A model generated the notes under the pieces. That model had not been told where the DNA came from, ran no database searches, and was given only the letters and a program-made list of their open reading frames with translations. Shown piece after piece: positions 44,883 through 54,577 of a stretch of DNA of 64,000 bases (the first letter of the stretch is position 1; the number at the start of each line of letters is the position of its first letter). Where the stretch lies: NCBI RefSeq assembly GCF_014692505.1, contig NZ_JACNYK010000001.1, positions 248,001 to 312,000 of the forward strand, written 5' to 3'. The position numbers and the translations under genes are program-made. Source of the DNA: Sphingobacterium arenae. GTDB lineage: Bacteria > Bacteroidota > Bacteroidia > Sphingobacteriales > Sphingobacteriaceae.

Positions 44883-47800
44883 ATGAGGGGTAACGTATAT
44901 ATTATATTAATTATCAGTGTCCTTTTCGCTTTCTCCGCACAGGCGCAGCAAAGTGTAAAAGGGACAGTAAGAGAGGCAAATGGAACACCGATTGGAGGCG
45001 TCAGTGTCTCTATAAAAGGAAAAACAGGCGGATCAACCACGACAGAGCAGGGAACGTATGTCATTAATAACGTGCCATCCGATGCGGTGTTGATTTTTTC
45101 TTCCCTCGGATTTCGCCGAGAAGAACAGGCTGTCCTCGATCGGCAGCAGATCGACATGGTGTTGGAGGTAGAAGATGTGAAGCTAGAGGAAGTTGTGATC
45201 GGTTACGATGTGGTCCGAAAGGAGGATCTAACGGGTTCGGTGGCCAGTGTCAACACCAAGCAACTTGCGGAAGCTCCTGCGGCTAATTTCGATCAGGCGT
45301 TGGCCGGTCGGGTGGCGGGTGTACAGGTGACTTCACAGGACGGAACGCCCGGGGCACCTTTGCAGATTGTGATCCGGGGCGGAAACTCCATAACCGGTGA
45401 CAATTCTCCGCTTTATGTGGTGGACGGCGTACCATTGGAAGGGTTTGATCCGGGTACTATCAATACGCGGGATATTAGGAGTTTTGATATCCTGAAAGAC
45501 GCTTCAGCTACTGCTATCTACGGCTCGCGGGGTGCAAATGGGGTCGTGGTGATCAATACCTACGGCGGGAATAACGACGGTCGTACGGATGTCGACATCC
45601 GGTCTTCGGCTTGGTTTGAGCATGTCCCCACTCGTCTGGATGTGATGAACCCTTACGAGTATGTGATCTATCAGCAAAAAATGGCGTATGCCAATGACAA
45701 CTATGTGCCAGGGACCAACGTAGAGTTTTTTAACCGACGATATGTAGATCCGGAATTGTATCGGGGTGTAGAGGGGATCAATTGGCAAGACGAGATATTC
45801 CGTTCGACCAACTCGACGAACCAGTCGCTTTCTTTGCGCGGAGGCAATAGCAAAACGACGTTCTTGTATAGCGGAAACTTCGTGAATCAACAAGGAACAT
45901 TGATTGAGACGAATTTCCGGAAAATCAACAACCGATTGAAATTCACACACAAAATCGCGCCTAATTTCGAGGCAAATGTGCAGTTCGAGTATAGTCGGAA
46001 CAACCACGATGGACAGATAGCGTCTGGAAATTCAAGGCACAGTATCATCCGTGATGCGATATCCTTCCGCCCCTTGACACCAATCAACTGGACAGACAGC
46101 GACGAGGCCGGCGTAGAAGATACTGACCCTTATCTTCTGAATCCCGTTCGCAGAATGCAGAGTACAGATCGCTTTCGGCTCGACGATGTATTAGGGGGTA
46201 CGCTTGGTTTCAATTATAATGTAACGAAAAAATTGACGCTGAGCATGATGGGTAATTATCGAGCGAGTCTCCGGGAAACGACGACTTTCCACAAACGGGA
46301 CTCTTATGAAGCAACCCGTACCAGTCGGGGAATCAACGGTTCGTTGACGAACAATCGCTGGGATGTGTTGTCAACCTCCAATACATTGCGATATAAAGAC
46401 CAAATTGGTAAACACAATTATGGCGTATTGGCTGGACTCGAGGCACAGTATAATACATCAAAGTTCAATAGCCTACAGAACACCAATCTTCCTACCGATG
46501 AGTTTGGTATATATAATCTTGGGATTGCTACCGCGTCGACCATTGCCAGTACGGACTATTCCAGAAATTCATTGTTTTCGGTATTTGGAAGGGTAAATTA
46601 TACGTACGACAACAAATATTTACTGACTGCAACGATGCGTACAGACGGCTCTTCTAAGTTTCGTACAGCCAACCGCTGGGGCTATTTTCCCTCATTTTCC
46701 CTCGCATGGCGGCTTTCGGAAGAACCTTTCATCAAACCGATTGAAGCAATCACGGATCTAAAGCTTCGCGGTGGATGGGGAGCTACGGGAAATAACCGTG
46801 TAGGGGATTTCGTGGCATACAACCTTTTTAGTGTCAACTCGAATAGTGGCTATATACTGGGTGCCAACCAGGGCTATGTTCCAGGAGCCTTTCAAAGCAA
46901 TATGGCGGTGCCAGACCTGCGCTGGGAAAAAACGGAACAAACCAATATTGGTCTAGACTTACAGCTCCTCCGAAGGTATAATTTGACGGTAGATGTTTAC
47001 CAGAAGAATACGGTAGATTTGTTGCTGGCGGCCGATATGGCGCCAAGTACTGGCTTTGCCCGTGTTCAACAAAACGTCGGCGAAGTTTCCAATAGAGGGA
47101 TCGAATTCACATTAGAGTCTCAAAACATTCGGAATGCCAATTTCACTTGGAGCACCAATTTTAATATTGCCTTCAACCGGACCAAAACGATACAGTTGAA
47201 CAGTGGTCAGAATGAGATTCGCACCGATCCACAATGGGATGTGCAGTTCATGCAGACGGAGTATCAGTATATTACTGAAGTCGGCCAGCCGGTAGGTATG
47301 ATGTACGGCTTCGTATTCGATGGACTTTACCAAATGGACGATTTCAGTTTCCAAAATGGAACATATACCCTTAAAGAGGGAATCCCGACGCATATGAGTG
47401 TCACTAAGCCGGGAATGGTACGGTTTAAGGATGGGAATGGTGACGGAATGATTAGTCAGGAAGACCGGACGATTATCGGTAACCCACATCCAAAACATAC
47501 GGGTGGGTTGTTCAATAGTTTCCAGTATAAATCTTTTGATTTTCAGTTTCTATTGCAATGGGCTTATGGATTCGACCTGTTGAATGGAAACCAGTCGGAA
47601 TATGGAAATATATACCAGACTAGCAGAAATGGACTGAAGTCACTAACGAATTTCTGGACGCCGACAAATCCGGACACGGAAATTGGTGGAATGCGCTTCG
47701 ATGGCACGAATTTGTTGACCCCTTTTGGATACAAACTGGATTCAAGGCATATACAGGATGGTTCCTACCTCAAGCTAAAGACGGTTTCCTTCGGTTATAA

Positions 47801-48005
47801 TCTTCCCGAGGACTTGATATCGCGCGTACGTATGAAGCGATGTAGGGTATCGCTCTCCGCGCAGAACTTACTAACCTTGACAAAGTATGAGGGTTATGAC
47901 CCCGATGTTTCTGTAGGTAGATTTGGGGCATTAACCCCCGGCTTGGATTACTCTGCTTATCCGCAGAGCATGACGATATCGGCCGGACTGGAACTTTCTT
48001 TTTAA
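44883..48005 (+). CDS. SusC/RagA-family TonB-linked outer-membrane transporter (PUL 2)
   Basis: The outer-membrane importer of PUL 2. The signal peptide spans about residues 1-22 (SAQAQ), followed by a carboxypeptidase-regulatory-like domain (about 24-97), the plug domain (about 105-215, with PLYVVDGVPLEGFDPG and DILKDASATAIYGSRGANG) and the barrel to the C-terminal GLELSF. There is no STN domain, in line with control by the HTCS and not by an ECF sigma factor. It differs clearly from the PUL 1 SusC. It lies 27 bp after the lipoprotein gene and 29 bp before susD. Confidence 0.95.
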   Translation: MRGNVYIILIISVLFAFSAQAQQSVKGTVREANGTPIGGVSVSIKGKTGGSTTTEQGTYVINNVPSDAVLIFSSLGFRREEQAVLDRQQIDMVLEVEDVKLEEVVIGYDVVRKEDLTGSVASVNTKQLAEAPAANFDQALAGRVAGVQVTSQDGTPGAPLQIVIRGGNSITGDNSPLYVVDGVPLEGFDPGTINTRDIRSFDILKDASATAIYGSRGANGVVVINTYGGNNDGRTDVDIRSSAWFEHVPTRLDVMNPYEYVIYQQKMAYANDNYVPGTNVEFFNRRYVDPELYRGVEGINWQDEIFRSTNSTNQSLSLRGGNSKTTFLYSGNFVNQQGTLIETNFRKINNRLKFTHKIAPNFEANVQFEYSRNNHDGQIASGNSRHSIIRDAISFRPLTPINWTDSDEAGVEDTDPYLLNPVRRMQSTDRFRLDDVLGGTLGFNYNVTKKLTLSMMGNYRASLRETTTFHKRDSYEATRTSRGINGSLTNNRWDVLSTSNTLRYKDQIGKHNYGVLAGLEAQYNTSKFNSLQNTNLPTDEFGIYNLGIATASTIASTDYSRNSLFSVFGRVNYTYDNKYLLTATMRTDGSSKFRTANRWGYFPSFSLAWRLSEEPFIKPIEAITDLKLRGGWGATGNNRVGDFVAYNLFSVNSNSGYILGANQGYVPGAFQSNMAVPDLRWEKTEQTNIGLDLQLLRRYNLTVDVYQKNTVDLLLAADMAPSTGFARVQQNVGEVSNRGIEFTLESQNIRNANFTWSTNFNIAFNRTKTIQLNSGQNEIRTDPQWDVQFMQTEYQYITEVGQPVGMMYGFVFDGLYQMDDFSFQNGTYTLKEGIPTHMSVTKPGMVRFKDGNGDGMISQEDRTIIGNPHPKHTGGLFNSFQYKSFDFQFLLQWAYGFDLLNGNQSEYGNIYQTSRNGLKSLTNFWTPTNPDTEIGGMRFDGTNLLTPFGYKLDSRHIQDGSYLKLKTVSFGYNLPEDLISRVRMKRCRVSLSAQNLLTLTKYEGYDPDVSVGRFGALTPGLDYSAYPQSMTISAGLELSF

Positions 48006-48034
48006 TCGATTATAAAACGGTATAAAATTAGGAA

Positions 48035-49765
48035 ATGATGAATACAAAAAGATTTCGAGTGGTTGTAGCCATAATGGCTTTGCTGATAGCATGTATAAGC
48101 GCCGGATGCAAGAAATTCCTTGACTTAGACCCGCTATCGACTTGGCGGGACGAGACATTCTATTCTTCCGCATCGGAAGTGGAAATGGCACTTGCCGGGA
48201 TTTACAGCGGCATGGCCAACGATGATATGTATGGCTATAAGTTTAATGTGGTGTTGGAGAGCGGTACGGACGAGATGTATACGAACTCTTCTGCTGCCAA
48301 CTGGGGAGCAGCCCGATATGCGTATACCTCTTCCAGTGATGAGGTGCAGAATATATGGCTACACTTCTACAGCATGATCAACTTGGTGAACCAGCTGGAA
48401 AAGAACTTAGATCCGGAGATGTTTTCCGAGGAACAAACCAACCGCTATCTAGCGAAAGCACGTTTTATGCGCGCATTCGCTTATTTTAACTTGGCGAATT
48501 GGTTTGGTCCTGTGCCTATCCGCTTAAAGCCCAGTTCTAATCAGGATGACAATCACGTGGCTCCTTCTGCCGTGTTGGAGGTTTACCAACAGGTGGAACG
48601 CGATTATCTATTTGCTGCGGAGCATCTGCTTCATGCCAATAGTCCCGACTATGTTCCGGGCGAACCCAATAAAATGGCGGCGCACGGTATGCTAGCACGC
48701 TTGTATCTACGCATGGGTGGCTTTCAGCCCTACCTGGCAGAAAATGAAGCAGATTGTTATTTTGACAATCCACAACAATATTTTGAGAAAGCCAGGCAAC
48801 AATGTGAGATCATCATCCAAGACGGCTGGCACCATATCGTGCCTTACGCTACCGATCCCCAGAGCTATCGTAACCATTTCATGAATTACCTGCAAAATCG
48901 GTACGATTTGCGCGAATCACTTTATGAGGTGTCCTTTGGCAACTTGATCGAAATGGGATTGAATGTACACGGACGGATGGGTAATATCAATGGTGTAGAA
49001 TTTGTCGGGACATCCGATATTCCCCGAGGTTTTGCCAATGTGAATGCGTCGGTCGCACTATATAATCGCTACGCGAGTGAGGATACCCGATTGGCTTGGA
49101 ATATTGCCGGGTACCGCAATAATTACTCTTCAGGCAATCAACGTTATACAATGAGCTATATTTTTGACCGTCCGCTGCATCAAGAGTTTGCGATCGGCAA
49201 GTATAGGAGGTGGGAACCCACGGATATGGAGGCGTTGCGTACACAGCGGAGCATTGTAGACGCTCCCTATACTATTCTGAACAATGTAACGGGATCGGCT
49301 ACTGATCCAAACTATACCAGTATCAATTTTCCACTATTGCGCTATTCGGACATATTGCTGATGCATGCGGAGGCCATTATCGGTGGTCGTTTCGGAACAG
49401 CAGATGCATCGCCGGAAGCGGTGAATAGTTTAAATATCGTGCGGGAGCGGGCAGGGTTGGAACCTTATATTGGAAATACACAGCATGATGCGTTCTTTAA
49501 TGAGCTGGTCGATGAACGCCTTCGGGAGCTGTGCTTTGAGGGGTTACGCAAGCAGGATTTGGTGCGCTGGAATTTGGTAAGAGAAAAACTCGACCAACTC
49601 GACGAAGCGATCCGCTTTAATTCGTTCTATGTGGAGACTGATGCCTTTCACCAGACCTACCGTGAACCAGGACTTACGTTTGATCGTAACCGGCACATGT
49701 TGTTGCCCTACCCATTGCAGGAAGTAACGATTAATACGGAGCTGGATCAACGTTTTCCATGGTAA
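48035..49765 (+). CDS. SusD/RagB-family glycan-binding lipoprotein (PUL 2)
   Basis: The partner of the preceding SusC. The lipobox cysteine is C25 (ISAGC). KKFLDLDPLSTWRDETFY is the typical SusD N-terminus, KARFMRAFAYFNLANWFGPVP the TPR-like core, and ELVDERLRELCFEGLRKQDLVRWN the C-terminal block. At 576 aa it is longer than the 481-aa SusD of PUL 1. The second ATG at 48038 is an equally possible start. Confidence 0.94.
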   Translation: MMNTKRFRVVVAIMALLIACISAGCKKFLDLDPLSTWRDETFYSSASEVEMALAGIYSGMANDDMYGYKFNVVLESGTDEMYTNSSAANWGAARYAYTSSSDEVQNIWLHFYSMINLVNQLEKNLDPEMFSEEQTNRYLAKARFMRAFAYFNLANWFGPVPIRLKPSSNQDDNHVAPSAVLEVYQQVERDYLFAAEHLLHANSPDYVPGEPNKMAAHGMLARLYLRMGGFQPYLAENEADCYFDNPQQYFEKARQQCEIIIQDGWHHIVPYATDPQSYRNHFMNYLQNRYDLRESLYEVSFGNLIEMGLNVHGRMGNINGVEFVGTSDIPRGFANVNASVALYNRYASEDTRLAWNIAGYRNNYSSGNQRYTMSYIFDRPLHQEFAIGKYRRWEPTDMEALRTQRSIVDAPYTILNNVTGSATDPNYTSINFPLLRYSDILLMHAEAIIGGRFGTADASPEAVNSLNIVRERAGLEPYIGNTQHDAFFNELVDERLRELCFEGLRKQDLVRWNLVREKLDQLDEAIRFNSFYVETDAFHQTYREPGLTFDRNRHMLLPYPLQEVTINTELDQRFPW

Positions 49766-49802
49766 CAAAAATTGATTTATCATAAACCAGAAGTTGGAAA
49801 AG

Positions 49803-51347
49803 ATGGATAAAAAGATAAAAAAATCAGTATTAAACGGCGTGGGATCCTTATTTATCGCGCTGCTGTTTTTGGGCTGTTCTGACAAAAAGATAGATGACTT
49901 GAGCGTTGGTGACAGCAGTAAACCTGGAGTAAGGGCGGTGGTTCCGCGAACGGCACTCCCCGGTAATCATGTGATCATCTCCGGTGTAAACTTTGGGGAT
50001 GACCGCTCGAAGATCAAGGTCATGTTTGGCGACCAAGCCGCAGAGATTGTAAATTATTCCGCAGGCAAGATTGAGGCGATCGTCCCTGCGCAAACGGAGG
50101 CTGGTTATGCAAAGATACACTTGGAGATTGGCGAAGAACAATCCAACCAATACTATTTCACGTTTGGCTTTACGAAACCATCTATTGACTCACTAACCCG
50201 TGCCTATATCGGAGATCCAGTCGATATCATGGGCTCGGGATTCGGGAATTCGGAGGAAAATATTACTGTGACCTTTGATGGTGATACAGCAGATCTTCTT
50301 TTGGTGACGGATACACTGGTTCGGGTGTTGTCACCGCAGCTCAGCGAAAGCATCGCCATGGACGTGCGCGTGGATGTCGGCCCTAATCAATCGAATGTTA
50401 GACGTTTCTCCTATCTGGATAACCTGTATAGCAATCCGGTGGTGGCGCAGAGTCTACCCGATCCGACGCTGATTAAAGCGGAAGATGGACTCTTTTATTT
50501 ATATGCAACGGAGGATATTCGCAATACCCCGATCATGAAGTCCAGTGATTTAGTCAATTGGGAGCTGGTAGGTACAGCATTTACAGATGCTACTCGCCCT
50601 ACTTTTGAACCGAATGGTGGCCTTTGGGCGCCCGATGCCCGATACATCAACGGAAAGTATGTACTATATTACTCCATGTCTGTATGGGGTGGCGAGTGGA
50701 GCTGCGGCATTGGTGTGGCCACAGCGAGCAATCCGACAGGTCCGTTTACCGATCATGGACCGTTATTCCGAAGCAATGAGATTGGTGTGCAAAACTCCAT
50801 CGACCCCTGCTTTATTGAAGATAATGGGCGGAACTACATGATGTGGGGAAGCTTCCGTGGCATTTACTTGATTGAAATGAGCGAGGATGGTCTTTCGGTA
50901 AAAGAGGGTGCGGAAAAAAGACAGGTTGCCGGCACTTATTTCGAAGGCGTGTATGTCCACAAGAAAAATGGCTACTACTATATGTTTGCTTCTATCGGTT
51001 CTTGCTGCGCCGGTATCAACAGTACCTATCAGTTGGTGGTGGGACGCTCCACTAGCCTCGCAGGTCCCTATTATAATAGAAGCGGCTTTGATATGATGAA
51101 CAATGGACGAACTTTAGTTATTGATCGGAATGATTCCTTCGTGGGCAATGGACATTGTTCGCAGATCGTTCAAGATGACGCAGGTAACGATTGGATATTG
51201 TATCATGGTGTGCGCACCAGCGATCCTTCCGGTCGGGTCCTGATGCTTGATCAAATAAAATGGGGTCAGGATGGTTGGCCTTATGTAGAAGTAGGAACCC
51301 CTTCTCGCGCGACGCATGCGCCCGTGTTCAACGCCAGACTTAACTAA
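49803..51347 (+). CDS. IPT/TIG-domain lipoprotein with GH43-type glycosidase domain
   Basis: A surface or periplasmic exo/endo-glycosidase, probably acting on arabinose- or xylose-type side chains. The lipobox cysteine is C25 (LFLGC). Two IPT/TIG domains (about residues 40-120 and 122-205) precede a five-bladed GH43 propeller (about 215-500). The propeller shows the first catalytic aspartate in LPDPTL near residue 219, WAPDARYINGKYVLYYS near 280, SIDPCF near 332 and the acid/base glutamate in FEGVYVHKKNGYYYMF near 380. The frame begins at TTG 49794, but ATG 49803 is the better start. The overall pattern is closest to arabinanase-like GH43 members. Confidence 0.82.
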   Translation: MDKKIKKSVLNGVGSLFIALLFLGCSDKKIDDLSVGDSSKPGVRAVVPRTALPGNHVIISGVNFGDDRSKIKVMFGDQAAEIVNYSAGKIEAIVPAQTEAGYAKIHLEIGEEQSNQYYFTFGFTKPSIDSLTRAYIGDPVDIMGSGFGNSEENITVTFDGDTADLLLVTDTLVRVLSPQLSESIAMDVRVDVGPNQSNVRRFSYLDNLYSNPVVAQSLPDPTLIKAEDGLFYLYATEDIRNTPIMKSSDLVNWELVGTAFTDATRPTFEPNGGLWAPDARYINGKYVLYYSMSVWGGEWSCGIGVATASNPTGPFTDHGPLFRSNEIGVQNSIDPCFIEDNGRNYMMWGSFRGIYLIEMSEDGLSVKEGAEKRQVAGTYFEGVYVHKKNGYYYMFASIGSCCAGINSTYQLVVGRSTSLAGPYYNRSGFDMMNNGRTLVIDRNDSFVGNGHCSQIVQDDAGNDWILYHGVRTSDPSGRVLMLDQIKWGQDGWPYVEVGTPSRATHAPVFNARLN

Positions 51348-51380
51348 AGAACTGTATATTGCAAAAAATACCATAAATCT

Positions 51381-53270
51381 ATGTTTCATACCCTAAAATG
51401 TCTTTTGATAACTTGTCTTTTGACCTGCTCTTTATGGAGTTGTGCACACGATAAAACAAATTTATCATACGATTATGACAAGATAGCTGATCATCCAAGG
51501 CTTTTGCTGAAACAAGGAGAGGAAGTAGCTATCCGTGCTTCCTTGCAGCGAAATCCTGAATTTCAACGAATCGATGCGTACATTCGACAGGTTTGTGATG
51601 AGTTGCTTGATGAACCGACGCTTGTATTCAAAAAACAAGGAAAACGTCTGCTAGCCGTATCGCGCCTTGCACTTTCCCGTTTGTACTACTTATCGTATAG
51701 TTACCGGATGACTGGCAATACCCGCTATCTCCGGCGGGCAGAGGAAGAACTCAAAGCGGTGTCTGCCTTCGAATCTTGGAATCCATCCCATTTTCTCGAT
51801 GTTGGGGAGATGGCTATGGGCGTAGCCATCGCGTATGATTGGCTTTATGATGACTTGCAAGACGATACACGTAAGTTGGTTCGACAAGCCATTGTAGAGA
51901 AAGCTTTTAAGCCATCCTATGTATCTGGGGATAATTCGTTTTTAACGCGACATAATAACTGGAATCCGGTGTGTAACGGCGGGCTGGTGTACGCTGCATT
52001 GGCTATTTTTGAAGATGAAAAAGAACAGGCTACGGCGATTATCGAACGGGCGCTGGAATCTACCAAGTTGCCGTTGGAAACATACGCACCGGATGGAAAC
52101 TATCCCGAAGGTCCGGGTTACTGGAATTATGGGACCACCTTTCAAGTGATGTTTTTTTCGGCATTGGAAAGCGCCTTAGGGTCAGACTTGGGGCTATCCG
52201 AAGCGCCCGGCTTTATGGCCTCCGCACATTATATGCTCTACGCTGTTGGTCCCTCCGGCTATTATTTCAACTACTACGACGGTGGTCGCGCCGTAGCGCC
52301 GTCCTCTGCTTTGTTCTGGTTTGCGGAAAAGGAACAAGATCCGGCTTTAATTTATCAAGAAATACCACTGATCAGAAAAGGTGGATACACCAAAAAAATC
52401 AATTCGGACGAACACCGCTTCTTGCCTAATGCGTTAGTGTTTGGGAAAAATTTAACGTTGTCGGAAATTAAGCCACCTGATGGAAATACCTATGCGGGGC
52501 ATGGCATGACGCCTATATCGATTGTTCGCACGAACTGGCAGGATGGCCAAGGGAAGTATCTTGGCATTAAGGGGGGGAAAGCCGGTGATCCCCATGGACA
52601 CATGGACCAAGGTACCTTTGTGTATGATGTGGGGAACCTTCGTTGGGCAATGGATTTTGGTTTGCAGAGCTACATCACGTTGGAGTCTGAGGGTGTGGAC
52701 CTCTGGAACATGAGTCAAAACTCGCAACGTTGGGATATTTTTAGGTATAATAATTTAAATCACAATACGCTGACCATTAATAATCAACGACATAATGTTG
52801 AGGGTAAATCCGAAATTGTTGACACGTACGATAAGGGCCGCGAGCTCGGTGCTATGGTGGATTTGACACCCGCATTAAACTTGAACAATGAGCTGAAGAG
52901 GGCAACCAGAAGGGCGGTTATCGTAGAGGAGTCATTTCTAAAAATAGAAGATTTTATAGAAACGAGCGCCGACCCTGTCGATTTGAGATGGAATATGGTG
53001 ACGCCGGCATCCGCGGAAATCATAAACAAAAATACGATAAGACTTTCCCAGCAGGGGAAAGATATGATCCTAACGGTCGATTCGGAAGTGCCTTTTAAAC
53101 TCACCATAAGACCTTCTGAAAACCCAAGAGAATATAAAAGTGAATTTGGGAACTATAAATACGGAGATTACAATCAACAAAATAAGGGAACGGTTATGGT
53201 AGGTTTTGATACTACTGTACCGGCGAATACGACCGTAAAGTATACGGTGACGCTGATAGAATCGCTATAA
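51381..53270 (+). CDS. heparinase II/III-family polysaccharide lyase, lipoprotein
   Basis: It should cleave a uronic-acid-containing polysaccharide by beta-elimination and so create the unsaturated ends used by GH88. The lipobox cysteine is C21 (LWSC). An alpha/alpha toroid (about residues 30-350) contains the conserved HNNWNPVCNGG (near 191) and YWNYGT (near 246). The heparinase II/III beta domain follows with PHGHMDQGTFVYD near 404, the metal/catalytic histidine block, and NHNTLTINNQRHN. Length 629 aa fits PL12/PL21/PL33-type enzymes; the exact PL family and substrate (glycosaminoglycan, ulvan-like or sphingan-like) cannot be fixed by eye. Confidence 0.85.
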   Translation: MFHTLKCLLITCLLTCSLWSCAHDKTNLSYDYDKIADHPRLLLKQGEEVAIRASLQRNPEFQRIDAYIRQVCDELLDEPTLVFKKQGKRLLAVSRLALSRLYYLSYSYRMTGNTRYLRRAEEELKAVSAFESWNPSHFLDVGEMAMGVAIAYDWLYDDLQDDTRKLVRQAIVEKAFKPSYVSGDNSFLTRHNNWNPVCNGGLVYAALAIFEDEKEQATAIIERALESTKLPLETYAPDGNYPEGPGYWNYGTTFQVMFFSALESALGSDLGLSEAPGFMASAHYMLYAVGPSGYYFNYYDGGRAVAPSSALFWFAEKEQDPALIYQEIPLIRKGGYTKKINSDEHRFLPNALVFGKNLTLSEIKPPDGNTYAGHGMTPISIVRTNWQDGQGKYLGIKGGKAGDPHGHMDQGTFVYDVGNLRWAMDFGLQSYITLESEGVDLWNMSQNSQRWDIFRYNNLNHNTLTINNQRHNVEGKSEIVDTYDKGRELGAMVDLTPALNLNNELKRATRRAVIVEESFLKIEDFIETSADPVDLRWNMVTPASAEIINKNTIRLSQQGKDMILTVDSEVPFKLTIRPSENPREYKSEFGNYKYGDYNQQNKGTVMVGFDTTVPANTTVKYTVTLIESL

Positions 53271-53309
53271 TTTATAACGAGGACAGGCGCTTCGTTTAAT
53301 TATTTTAAA

Positions 53310-54539
53310 ATGAGCGGATCAAGTTTAAAGATAATAGTTGTATTTTTCTTTATAGGCTACATTTTGGTTGGTAGGGCCTATGCGCAGCCATGGAAAGCAA
53401 AATGGACAGGTGATGCGGTTCTGGAAAGTGAGGAAGCGTTCTATGCCCTGACACCTTCGTCTCACGCGCTGGGGAAAAATGGCTTTATGAACTAATCGGC
53501 TGGCAAAAAGAAGATGGAACGTTATTTTCCCCTATTCCTGCGGGGAACTGGGATAGCGAAATTGCTGATCAATCACTGGCGAGTATTGGTTTCTACGGGA
53601 TCTGGACATATTATATGCATACGGGCGATAAACAGTTGCTTATAGACCTTTTTCCTGCCATACAAAAATATCTTCAGCTGTGGGAAAAGGATAGCGATGG
53701 TCTTGTCAGGGTAAGAGAAGGTGGATGGCTATGGGGAGACTGGGGAGATCATAAAGATATGCTGCTCATTCATAACCTATGGTACTATCTGGCTATAAAA
53801 GGTAATCAGTTAATAGCAAACGAGCTGCGCTATGATGAGCAGGCGAAAGAATATAGGCTTGAGATGGAGAAGTTTAAGACAAAATTCAACGAAAGATTTT
53901 GGAATGGTCAATCGTATAGAGATCCTAAGTATACAGGCGAAACGGATGAGCGGGTACATATGCGCTAGCCTTTCTGGCAGATATTGCGGACGAACAATAT
54001 TACGACCAAATTTTAAAAGTGTTTTTGGAAGAAGAACATGCAGGTCCCTATATGGAAAAGTATGTGTTCGAGGCTATGTATAAAATGCGTGAGCCGGCCA
54101 AAGCGAATGCTCGACACCGAAAGCGTTTTTCCGGAATGGTCAATAATGGCTATTTCACCACACTGTTCGAAGGCTGGGGAGTTGGTCGTGAGGGTTTTGG
54201 AGGAGGAACTGTAAACCATGCGTGGAGCGGTGGCGGATTGACTGTGTTATCCAGTAGGCTTTGTGGAATAAGATCGCTCACGCCTGGATATAAAACGTTT
54301 CTAGTGGCGCCTCAACCGGGTGATGTTCGGGAGGCATCGGCAAAGGTGGCAAGCGTAAGGGGAGATATCTTTGCTGGTTATAAGATGATAGACTCTATCT
54401 CGATGTTGTTGTGCCTAATGGGACCACCGCACATGTGAAACTGCCTATCGGATATCGAAAAATAAAACGTAATGGACGAAAAAGTACGGCACCAATTGAG
54501 CTTCAACCGGAAACATGGGAAATAATAGCTAGGAGATAG
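53310..54539 (+). pseudogene. broken GH78-like alpha-L-rhamnosidase gene
   Basis: The reading frame starts with a normal signal peptide (to about residue 25, AYAQ) and WKAKWTGDAV. It then shifts near 53470 to a second frame (GEKWLYELIGWQ, GGWLWGDWGDHKDMLLIHNLWYYLA), near 53955-53962 to a third (ALAFLADIADEQYYDQ, VNHAWSGGGLTVLSS), and near 54393 back to the first (LYLDVVVPNG to the TAG at 54537). Joined, the pieces match the catalytic toroid and C-terminal sheet of GH78-like proteins. Only about 50 residues lie before the catalytic part, where several hundred would be expected, so a large internal deletion is likely as well. The gene is not functional as it stands. Confidence 0.82.
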
Positions 54540-54550
54540 AAGCAAATTCT

Positions 54551-54558
54551 TATTTTTG
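54551..54558 (+). promoter_or_regulatory. TAnnTTTG box upstream of mqnD
   Basis: TATTTTTG lies 19 bp before the mqnD start codon. A matching -33 TTTG is not seen. Confidence 0.4.
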
Positions 54559-54577
54559 CTTAAAAAACAGCAAAGAC

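Noticed and set aside
53310..53495. 61-codon and two further separate small genes after the lyase gene
   Set aside because: The pieces join across frames into one GH78-like protein, so they are parts of a single pseudogene.
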